Source: Azospirillum sp. TSA2s (GTDB taxonomy: Bacteria > Pseudomonadota > Alphaproteobacteria > Azospirillales > Azospirillaceae). From it: 64,000 bases of DNA. The position numbers were made by a program, and so were the translations under genes. Under the pieces are notes generated by a model that made no database searches, was not told the origin of the DNA, and saw only the letters and a list, made by a program, of their open reading frames with translations. Shown here piece after piece: positions 1 through 7,321 of this stretch. Position 1 is the first letter of the stretch; each line of letters begins with the position of its first letter. Where the stretch lies: positions 186,001 through 250,000 of the forward strand of contig NZ_CP039648.1 in assembly GCF_004923315.1 (NCBI RefSeq), in the 5' to 3' direction.

Positions 1-2
1 AG

Positions 3-89
3 TCGCTGATCGAGGCGCATGGCGGCAGCCTCCGCATCGACAGCCGTCCCGGCCAGGGCAGCCAGATCACCCTGGAATTCGCGGCCTGA
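3..89 (+). CDS. C-terminal end of a sensor histidine kinase (partial)
   Basis: The window opens inside a reading frame that ends at the TGA at 87-89. The 28 visible residues (SLIEAHGGSLRIDSR, then GQGSQITLEF) match the last strands of a HATPase_c domain, where IEAHGG and GxGSxFxxxF follow the G2 box. The protein is therefore probably a two-component sensor kinase, but its sensor and HisKA parts lie outside the window, so its signal and partner are unknown. The next gene starts about 190 bp downstream on the same strand. Confidence 0.65.
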   Translation, partial: SLIEAHGGSLRIDSRPGQGSQITLEFAA

Positions 90-275
90 TCCACAGGTCC
101 GTTGCCGATCCGGCCCGCAACCTGGGCGATCTTCGCGGCGGTGCCGCAAAGCCATGGCGAAACCCCCGCCGCTTGGGCATACTCCGCGCCGGTTTTGTCC
201 AGGTCCGAGCCGACGCCAGGGCTGTCCCCGGCCGTGTGCTTCCGGACCCACCCGCGGAATTGGGGCCTGTCCAGA

Positions 276-3200
276 ATGTTGCGTGCGCTGGCGCGTGTCT
301 GTGCCGTTCTTGTCGCGTGCTCCGGCACGTTCACCGCATCCCAGACCCTCGCCGCCGATCCCCCGGCCGAGCCGGTGCCCTTCGGCGTCTCCAGCGTCGA
401 GGTGGTGGCGGAGCGCGATACGCCGCAGGCCTGCTTCACCTTCACCGACCGGCTGGAGCGCTCGCGCGCCGTCAACTACCGCGACTATGTCGCGGTGGAG
501 CCGGCGGTGGACGGCGCCGCCATCGCCCGCGACCGCACGCTCTGCGTCGAGGGGCTGCACCATGGCGAGACCTACCGCGTCACGCTGAAGGACGGGCTTC
601 CCGGCGCCGACGGCAAGCGGCTGCCGGCCGCCGACACCCGCGAGGTGCAGGTGCCCAACCGCAAGCCCTCGCTCGCCTTCCGCGGCGCCGGCTATATCCT
701 GCCGCGCGTGGGGTCGGACGGCCTGCCGCTGCGCTCGATCAACCTGGACCGGGCGAAGCTGCAGGTGCTGCGCATCGCCGACCGCGCGCTGGTCGAGAAG
801 ATCTATTTCGGCCGCATCACCCAGCAGATGACCGATTACGACATCGGCGAGATCCTGGACAAGTCGGGCCAGGAGGTGTGGCGCGGCGAGATCGGCATCG
901 GCAACCAGCCGAACCGCACCGTCACCACCGCCTTTCCGATCGACGCCGTGCTGGGCAAGCTGGAGCCCGGCGTCTATGTCGCCGTCGCCGGCGCGGACGA
1001 GATCAAGCCGGGCGGCTGGGACCGCAAGGCGACCCAGTGGTTCGTCGTCTCCGACCTCGGCCTCAACACCATCCTCGGCGAGGATTCGCTGGTGGTCTTC
1101 GCCCGCTCGGTCCAGAGCGCCGCGCCGGCCGCCGGGGTGGAACTGCGTCTGGTCGCCCGCAACGGCACGGAGCTGGGCCGCGTCCAGACCGGCGAGGATG
1201 GGCTGGGCCGCTTCGACCTCGCGGCCCTGCGCGCCGCCGGGACGGAGCCGGTGCAGGCGCTGTTCGCCGCGCGCGGCGATGGCGACTTCGCCGTTCTCGA
1301 CCTGACCGCCGGCGGCGCTCCGCCGGCCGACACGCCGGACAAGCCCGCCACCGTCGTCCGCCCGGCGGCCAATGGCCTCGACGCCTATCTCTACACCGAG
1401 CGCGGCATCTACCGGCCGGGCGAGACGGTGCAGCTGACCGCGCTGCTGCGCGACGCCGACCTGAATCCGCCGCCCGCCGGCAAGCAGCTGACCATCCGCG
1501 TCCTGCGCCCCGACGGCTTCGAGGTGGAGCGGCGCGGCCTGACCGACAGCGGGGCCGGCGGCTATGCCACCCGCATCGACCTGCCGATGAACGCCTATCC
1601 TGGCAACTGGATCGTCACCGCCCATGCCGAGCCGGACGGCCCGGCCATCGGCAAGGCCGAGTTCCTGCTGGAGGATTTCGTGCCGCCGCGGCTCGACGTG
1701 GCGCTCGCCTCCCCGACGACGGTGCTGGCGTCCGACGGCGAGGCCGACATCGCGCTCGACAGCCACTATCTCTACGGCGCGCCGGCTTCCGGCCTGCCGG
1801 GCGAGCTGACGGTGACGCTGCGCGCCGCCGCCAACCCCTATCCCAACCTGCCGGGCTATCATTTCGGTCTGGTTCAGGAGGACGTGAAGCCGGCCCGCGC
1901 CGATCTGCCGGGTTTCATCACCGATTCCAACGGCTCGGCCCGCCTGAAGGTCAAGCTGCCGCGCCCGCCCGACAGCACCCGCCCGCTGGAGGCGGTGGTG
2001 CGCGCCACCCTGTTCGACCTCGGCGGCCGTCCGGTCGGCCGTGACTTCGTGCTGCCGGTGCGCCACCAGTCCTTCGCCATCGGCATCAAGCCGCGCTTCG
2101 AGGGCGACGGCGTGCCGGAGGGGGCGACCGCCGGCTTCGACGTCATCGCCGTTGGCCCGGACGGCAAGCCGACCGACCACGCCGACCTCTCCTACGAGCT
2201 GTTCGAGGAGGAGTATGATTACTCCTGGTACGAGGCCAACGGCCGCTGGGACTACAAGGTCACGGTGAAGGACCAGCGGGTGACCGGCGGTTCGCTGTCG
2301 GCCCAGGCCGGCGCGCCCGTCCCGGTCGAAACCCCGGTGACCGCCGGGCGCTACCGGCTGGAGGTGTTCGATCCCAAGACCGGCGTCGCCAGCAGCTTCC
2401 GCTTCGCCGCCGGCTGGTGGATGACCCCGACCGCCGGCGAGCGGCCGGATTCCGTCGACGTCTCGGTGATGATGCCGGCCTACCGCGCCGGGGAAAGCGC
2501 CTGGGTCTTCGTCAAGCCGCCCTATGACAGTCAGGTTCTGGTTGCCGTGGCCGACCGCGGCGTCTCCTATGCCGTCACCCGCGCCATCGGCACCCAGGGC
2601 GCGTTCCTGGAAATCCCGGTTGGGCAGGGCTGGACCAGCGGAGCCCATGTGCTGGCAACCGCCTTCGCCACCTCCGACCCGCAGTCGAAGAAGCCGCCGC
2701 GCCGCGCCGTCGGCCTCGCCTGGCTGGCGATGGACAAGGCGCCGCGGACCCTCGACGTCCGCCTCTCCGTCCCGGCGGAGACGGAGCCGCGTCGCGCAAT
2801 GACCGCCGACATCACGGTGGACGGCGTCGCCGAGGGCAAGCAGGCCTTCGTCACGGTCGCCGCCGTCGACGAATCGGTGATGCAGCTGACCGACCAGCCC
2901 TCGCCCGACCCGGCCCGCCATTATCTGCGCAAGCGTCCGCTCAGGGTGGAGCTGCGCGACTCCTATGGCCGCCTGATCGATCCGGCCAGCCTGGACGCCG
3001 CCCGTCCGCCGGCCCAGCCGACGCCGCGCCTGCGCCAGATCGCCGGGCTGGTGCCGCCCAAGTCGGAACGGGTGGTCTCGCTCTATTCCGGCATCCAGAC
3101 CATCGGGGCCGACGGCAAGATCTCCGTTCCCTTCGATCTTCCCGACTTCCAGGGCCGCCTGCGCCTGATGGCCGTCGCCTGGAGCGAGGGGCGGATGGGC

Positions 3201-5075
3201 CATGCCGAAAGCCAGATGCTGGTCCGCGATCCGGTCGTCGCCGACGCCGTGCTGCCGCGCTTCCTCGCCCCCGGCGACTCGGCGCAGGTCCTGCTGTCGC
3301 TTGACAACCTGAATGGGCCGTCCGGCGATTACACCATGACCCTGACCGCGGAGGGCGCCGTCGCCATCGTCCAGTCTGCGTCCGGGGCCCAGTCGGAGTC
3401 CGGCAATGAGCTGGCCGTTCCAAAGCTGGCGCGCGGCAAGCGGGCGACGGCCGGCCGGGTGCTGACCGCCACCGGGGTCGGGTCGGGCCATGTCACGCTC
3501 GACGTCACCGGTCCGGAGGGCGTCCGCGTCACCCGCCGCTGGGACGTGACCGTCCGCCCGGCCACCCCGCCGGTATGGCGCCGCAACACCGCTGCACTGC
3601 CGACCGACAAGAGCCTGACCATCCCCGCCGACCTCACCGCCGGCCTGCGGCCGGAAACCCTGTCGGTCGGAGCGGTCGTCGCGCCCCTGCCGGACCTCGA
3701 CGTGGCGGGTCTTCTCTTCGCGCTCGACCGTGCGGCGGCGGGCGGGGCGGAGCAGACCGCCAGCCGCATTCTGCCGCTGCTGTCGATGAGCGACGTCGCT
3801 GCCGGCCTCGGCATCGCGCCGGAGGACCGCATCCAGGCCCGTGTCCAGCGCAGCGTCGACCGGCTGCTGACCTTCCAGCGGCTCGATGGCGCCTTCGCCG
3901 CATGGTCGCCGAAGGGGGATCTCGATCCCTGGCTGACCGCCTATGCCGTCGATGTGCTGGGCCGGGCCAAGGCGGCGGGCTACCGCGTCCCCGACCAGCC
4001 CTATCGCAAGGGTCTGGACTGGCTGAAGCAGGCCATCGACAACGCCTGGGTCGAGACCGCCGACCTGCCGGGCCGCGCCTATGCGCTCTATGTGCTGGCG
4101 CGGGCGAAGATGATCGACGCCGGCGCCGTGCGCTATTTCCGCGAGAACTACTGGGACCGGCTGCAGACGGACTTCGGCCGGGCGCAGATCGCCGCCGCCA
4201 CCGCCGTGCTGGGCGACCAGCCGGGGGCGACGGAGGCCTTCTCCAAGCTGACCGGCGCGCGCATGGTCACCGCCAGCCTGCGCGACCAGGGCTCCTCCCT
4301 GCGTGACGAGGCCGGCGTGGTGGTGCTGATGGCCGAAAGCGGGGCGGTGGACCGTGACCGCATCTTCCAGGCGGCTGACCGGGTGGCCAAGACCTTCGCC
4401 GCCGTCCGCACCACCAACCCGCAGGAGCAGGCCTGGCTGCTGTTGGCGTCCAAGGCGCTGATCGACCGCGCGGCGCCGATGAAGCTCGCCATCGGCGACC
4501 AGACGGTGGAGAACGCCAAGCCGCAGATCCTGCCCGTCGATCCGGCCGCCCCGCCGGCCATCCGCAATCTCGGCGGCGAGGTCCGGCAGACGGTGTCGGT
4601 CGCCGGTGTGCCCGACCAGCCGGCCGGCGCGGAGGAGCAGGGGATGACCATCCGCCGCCGCCTGTTCGACATGGCAGGCCGTCCGGTCGATCCGGCCGGC
4701 ATCCGCCACAACGACCTGCTGGTGGTGACCCTGGAGGGCGAGGCCGGCGATCCGCTCGACCATTCGGTGCTGGTCAGCGACCCGCTGCCGGCCGGCTTCG
4801 AGATCGAGAATGTCCGCCTCGCCAACAGCGGCCAGCTCGGCAAGCTGTCCTGGCTGGGCGACCTGTCGGCCGTTCGCAATGTCGAGTTCCGCGACGACCG
4901 CTTCCTGGCGGCTGTGGACTTGCCGAAGGCGGCCCCCCGCTTCCGGCTGGTCTATCTGGTCCGTGCCGTGACCCCCGGCGACTTCGCGGTCCCCGGTGCC
5001 CAGGTTCAGGACCTGCAGCGCCCCCACCTGTCCGCCCGCACCGCCGCATCCCGGCTGCGCGTGCTGCCGGAGTGA
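276..5075 (+). CDS. Alpha-2-macroglobulin family protein (YfaS/YfhM-like), thioester Cys absent
   Basis: Large exported protein of 1599 residues related to bacterial alpha-2-macroglobulins, periplasmic protease traps. I place the start at ATG 276 because it gives a signal peptide (hydrophobic residues about 2-25, ending TLAAD); the open frame reaches upstream to 102 but lacks such a feature. Macroglobulin-like beta domains follow, including the family motif YTERGIYRPGETV near residue 370, and a terpenoid-cyclase-like helical domain in the last third. At the expected thioester CxEQ the protein has G-A-E-Q (Gly1157), so the covalent trapping chemistry of CxEQ members should be lost, as in YfaS-type proteins. 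The usual partner pbpC is not next to it. Function as a non-covalent inhibitor or envelope guard is inferred. Confidence 0.9.
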   Translation: MLRALARVCAVLVACSGTFTASQTLAADPPAEPVPFGVSSVEVVAERDTPQACFTFTDRLERSRAVNYRDYVAVEPAVDGAAIARDRTLCVEGLHHGETYRVTLKDGLPGADGKRLPAADTREVQVPNRKPSLAFRGAGYILPRVGSDGLPLRSINLDRAKLQVLRIADRALVEKIYFGRITQQMTDYDIGEILDKSGQEVWRGEIGIGNQPNRTVTTAFPIDAVLGKLEPGVYVAVAGADEIKPGGWDRKATQWFVVSDLGLNTILGEDSLVVFARSVQSAAPAAGVELRLVARNGTELGRVQTGEDGLGRFDLAALRAAGTEPVQALFAARGDGDFAVLDLTAGGAPPADTPDKPATVVRPAANGLDAYLYTERGIYRPGETVQLTALLRDADLNPPPAGKQLTIRVLRPDGFEVERRGLTDSGAGGYATRIDLPMNAYPGNWIVTAHAEPDGPAIGKAEFLLEDFVPPRLDVALASPTTVLASDGEADIALDSHYLYGAPASGLPGELTVTLRAAANPYPNLPGYHFGLVQEDVKPARADLPGFITDSNGSARLKVKLPRPPDSTRPLEAVVRATLFDLGGRPVGRDFVLPVRHQSFAIGIKPRFEGDGVPEGATAGFDVIAVGPDGKPTDHADLSYELFEEEYDYSWYEANGRWDYKVTVKDQRVTGGSLSAQAGAPVPVETPVTAGRYRLEVFDPKTGVASSFRFAAGWWMTPTAGERPDSVDVSVMMPAYRAGESAWVFVKPPYDSQVLVAVADRGVSYAVTRAIGTQGAFLEIPVGQGWTSGAHVLATAFATSDPQSKKPPRRAVGLAWLAMDKAPRTLDVRLSVPAETEPRRAMTADITVDGVAEGKQAFVTVAAVDESVMQLTDQPSPDPARHYLRKRPLRVELRDSYGRLIDPASLDAARPPAQPTPRLRQIAGLVPPKSERVVSLYSGIQTIGADGKISVPFDLPDFQGRLRLMAVAWSEGRMGHAESQMLVRDPVVADAVLPRFLAPGDSAQVLLSLDNLNGPSGDYTMTLTAEGAVAIVQSASGAQSESGNELAVPKLARGKRATAGRVLTATGVGSGHVTLDVTGPEGVRVTRRWDVTVRPATPPVWRRNTAALPTDKSLTIPADLTAGLRPETLSVGAVVAPLPDLDVAGLLFALDRAAAGGAEQTASRILPLLSMSDVAAGLGIAPEDRIQARVQRSVDRLLTFQRLDGAFAAWSPKGDLDPWLTAYAVDVLGRAKAAGYRVPDQPYRKGLDWLKQAIDNAWVETADLPGRAYALYVLARAKMIDAGAVRYFRENYWDRLQTDFGRAQIAAATAVLGDQPGATEAFSKLTGARMVTASLRDQGSSLRDEAGVVVLMAESGAVDRDRIFQAADRVAKTFAAVRTTNPQEQAWLLLASKALIDRAAPMKLAIGDQTVENAKPQILPVDPAAPPAIRNLGGEVRQTVSVAGVPDQPAGAEEQGMTIRRRLFDMAGRPVDPAGIRHNDLLVVTLEGEAGDPLDHSVLVSDPLPAGFEIENVRLANSGQLGKLSWLGDLSAVRNVEFRDDRFLAAVDLPKAAPRFRLVYLVRAVTPGDFAVPGAQVQDLQRPHLSARTAASRLRVLPE

Positions 5076-5145
5076 CGCAGGCAAGGCGGACGGGGGGCCG
5101 GCAACGGCGCCACCGTCCACCTCAAATGCCTAAAGCCTTGAAAGT

Positions 5146-5334
5146 CTAAAGATAGCTCTGCTCGCCCCGGTGGTGCTCCCGCCGGCGGGCGAGCAGGGTC
5201 AGGGCCGCGACCACCACCGCGAAGCACAGCGTCAGCAGCAGGTAGAAGGCCAATGCAAGGCCGACCGTCATGGTGCCGATCAGCACCATGGCGAGTATCC
5301 AGACGCCCAACGATACGATGGCGCGCGCCGACAT
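5146..5334 (-). CDS. Small membrane protein, 62 aa
   Basis: Short hypothetical protein. I chose ATG 5334 because an AGGAGA ribosome-binding site lies about 7 bases before it and the product is then a clean small membrane protein. Two closely spaced hydrophobic stretches (about residues 5-22 and 25-47) are followed by a charged tail (RRREHHRGEQ). The open frame extends further upstream but that part is Arg/Pro rich and looks non-coding. It faces the macroglobulin gene, so the two are convergent. I do not recognise the family; no function can be assigned. Confidence 0.55.
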   Translation of the reverse strand: MSARAIVSLGVWILAMVLIGTMTVGLALAFYLLLTLCFAVVVAALTLLARRREHHRGEQSYL

Positions 5335-5670
5335 GGGTTGTCTCCTGTCCCCTGTCCCGATCTGCCCGAAACCTTGAAATTTGTCGCGGCCTTCTGGCCG
5401 TCTGTCCGGCGCCGCACCCCATCCCCATATCGACCGGGGAGATGGGCGGATGCGTCCGCTCACCGCAAAGCCTGCCACAGCCGCCACCCGTGCGGGGGCG
5501 TGGCATCCTGTCACTGCGCGGGCGCGCCGCACCCGTTAGTGACTGAACAGTTCCGGCCAACCAGTTTCCCCGCCGGTTCGGCAAACTGGTTTGCATGGTC
5601 AACAAGTCTGTTGACAGCAAGGGGCATCGACCTTACCTTTACGTAAACGTCAGGGAAGGGAGCGGACAGC
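5335..5670. other. Divergent intergenic region with several palindromes
   Basis: About 335 bp between the small membrane protein gene (leftward) and the MerR gene (rightward). The right half is rich in inverted repeats: AACCAGTTT at 5559-5567 with AAACTGGTT at 5583-5591; GCAAAC-TG-GTTTGC at 5581-5594; GTCAACA-AGTC-TGTTGAC at 5598-5615; and TTTACGTAAA at 5638-5647. The last two overlap the predicted -35 and the region just after the -10 of the fatty-acid operon promoter. I see nothing gene-like in 5340-5550. Confidence 0.5.
5611..5652 (+). promoter_or_regulatory. Promoter and MerR/LiuR-type operator of the beta-oxidation operon
   Basis: TTGACA at 5611-5616, a 17-bp spacer and TACCTT at 5634-5639 make a good housekeeping-type promoter. 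A TTTACGTAAACGT element at 5638-5650 overlaps the -10 end and contains the perfect palindrome TTTACGTAAA. It resembles the operators reported for LiuR-type MerR regulators of branched-chain and fatty acyl-CoA breakdown. A second palindrome (GTCAACA-4-TGTTGAC, 5598-5615) covers the -35. Autoregulation by the adjacent MerR gene is inferred. Confidence 0.6.
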
Positions 5671-6162
5671 GTGGATCGGCTTTCGGTCGGCAAGGGCATG
5701 ATGGACGGCGTGGAGGATGCGGGCGACGACCTGATGTCCGGCCCGCGCCTCGCCATCGGCGAACTGGCCGGGGAGTTCGGTCTGACCCACCGCACCATCC
5801 GCCATTACGAGGATGAGGGGCTGCTGTCGCCCGAGCGGATCGGCAGCGCCCCTGGAGGCGCCCGTGTCTACGGCCACCGCGACCGCGCCCGGCTGGCGCT
5901 GATCTGCCGGGGCAAGCGGCTGGGTTTCAGTCTGGCCGAGATCAAGGATTTCCTGAACCTCTACGACACCGACGACGCCCAGATCGAACAGATGCGCTAC
6001 ATGCGCACGATCGCGCGCCGCCGGATTTCCGCGCTTGAACAGCAGCTTGCCGACGTCAAACAGACACTGTCGGAGCTGTGCACCATCGACACCCAGATCT
6101 CCGAGCATCTTCGCCGCAACGGCATCACGGAGACGCAGGACATGGAGGAGAAGCACTCATGA
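5671..6162 (+). CDS. MerR family transcriptional regulator (LiuR-like)
   Basis: Regulator of 163 residues. The N-terminal winged helix of MerR proteins begins near residue 26 (LAIGELAGEFGLTHRTIRHYEDEGLLSP), followed by the second wing (GGARVYGHRDRARL) and a long dimerisation coiled coil at about residues 95-150. There is no C-terminal ligand domain and no conserved metal-binding Cys pair. The start is GTG 5671, preceded by GGGAGCGG; ATG 5698 or ATG 5734 are alternatives. The stop overlaps the thiolase start (ATGA at 6159-6162), so it is translationally coupled to the beta-oxidation genes. It most likely controls that operon, by analogy with LiuR-type regulators that respond to acyl-CoA intermediates; the ligand is not visible from sequence. 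Confidence 0.9.
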   Translation: MDRLSVGKGMMDGVEDAGDDLMSGPRLAIGELAGEFGLTHRTIRHYEDEGLLSPERIGSAPGGARVYGHRDRARLALICRGKRLGFSLAEIKDFLNLYDTDDAQIEQMRYMRTIARRRISALEQQLADVKQTLSELCTIDTQISEHLRRNGITETQDMEEKHS

Positions 6163-7295
6163 AGTCGGTCGTCATCGCCGGTTATGCCCGTTCGCCCTTC
6201 GCCTTCGCCCACAAGGGCGAGCTGACCAAGGTCCGCCCCGACGATCTGCTGGCCCGCGTCATCGCGGCGCTGGTCGAGCGCACCGGCCTGAAGACCGACG
6301 ACATCGAGGATGTCATCGTCGGCTGCTCCTTCCCCGAGGGCGAGCAGGGGCTGAACGTCGCCCGCAGCATCTCCTTCCTGGCCAAGCTGCCGCAGACCGC
6401 GGCGGCCACCACGGTCAACCGCTATTGCGGCTCCTCCATGCAGTCGATCCATCAGGCGGCGGGCGCCATCCAGATGGGCGCCGGCGAGGTGTTCATCTGC
6501 GGCGGCGTCGAGTCGATGACCCGCGTGCCGATCATGGGCTTCAACCCGATGCCGAACCCGGCGCTGAAGGCCTCCTATCCGGAAGCCTACTGCTCCATGG
6601 GCATCACGGCGGAGAATGTCGCCCGCAAATACGCGATCTCCCGCGCTGAGCAGGAGGCGCTGGCCGTCGCGTCCCACGCCAAGGCGGCGGAGGCCCAGGC
6701 CGCCGGCCGCATGGCTGACGAGATCGTCGGCATCCAGACCCCGGCCGGTCTGGTCGACAAGGACGGCTGCATCCGTCCCGGCACCACCGCCGAAGGGCTG
6801 TCGGGCCTGAAGCCGGCCTTCATCGCCGACGGCACGGTGACCGCCGGCACCTCCTCGCCGCTGACCGACGGCGCTTCGGTCGTTCTGGTGACGACGGAGG
6901 AGTATGCCCGCGCCAACGGCCTGCCGATCCTGGCGAAGATCCGCTCGGTCGCGGTCGCCGGCTGCGCGCCGGAGCTGATGGGGCTGGGTCCGGTCCCGGC
7001 GACCCGCAAGGCGCTGGCCCGCGCCGGCCTGTCGATCAACGACATCGACATCATCGAGATCAACGAGGCTTTCTCGTCCCAGGCCATCGCCTGCATGCGC
7101 GACCTCGACATCGACCCGTCCCGCATCAATCCGGACGGCGGCGCGCTGGCGCTCGGCCACCCGCTGGGGGCCACCGGCGCCCGCATCACCGGCAAGGCCG
7201 CGGCCCTGCTGAAGCGCGAAGGCAAGCAGTTCGCGCTGGCCACCCAGTGCATCGGCGGCGGTCAGGGCATCGCCACCATCCTGGAAGCGGTCTGA
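6159..7295 (+). CDS. fadA: Acetyl-CoA C-acyltransferase (3-ketoacyl-CoA thiolase)
   Basis: Thiolase of 378 residues catalysing the CoA-dependent cleavage of 3-ketoacyl-CoA to acetyl-CoA and a shortened acyl-CoA, the last step of beta-oxidation. The nucleophile is Cys90 (NRYCGSSMQS). The His and second Cys lie in GHPLGATGAR (His334) and ATQCIGGGQG (Cys364), and INEAFSSQ is the third family motif. The ATG at 6159 overlaps the regulator stop by four bases. A biosynthetic acetoacetyl-CoA thiolase (PhaA type) is an alternative from fold alone, but the FadN-type and acyl-CoA dehydrogenase neighbours favour degradation. The gene order thiolase / FadN / FadE resembles the Bacillus fadNAE set. Confidence 0.92.
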   Translation: MKSVVIAGYARSPFAFAHKGELTKVRPDDLLARVIAALVERTGLKTDDIEDVIVGCSFPEGEQGLNVARSISFLAKLPQTAAATTVNRYCGSSMQSIHQAAGAIQMGAGEVFICGGVESMTRVPIMGFNPMPNPALKASYPEAYCSMGITAENVARKYAISRAEQEALAVASHAKAAEAQAAGRMADEIVGIQTPAGLVDKDGCIRPGTTAEGLSGLKPAFIADGTVTAGTSSPLTDGASVVLVTTEEYARANGLPILAKIRSVAVAGCAPELMGLGPVPATRKALARAGLSINDIDIIEINEAFSSQAIACMRDLDIDPSRINPDGGALALGHPLGATGARITGKAAALLKREGKQFALATQCIGGGQGIATILEAV

Positions 7296-7321
7296 CGAAC
7301 GGGATCGGGGAGGAAACGACC

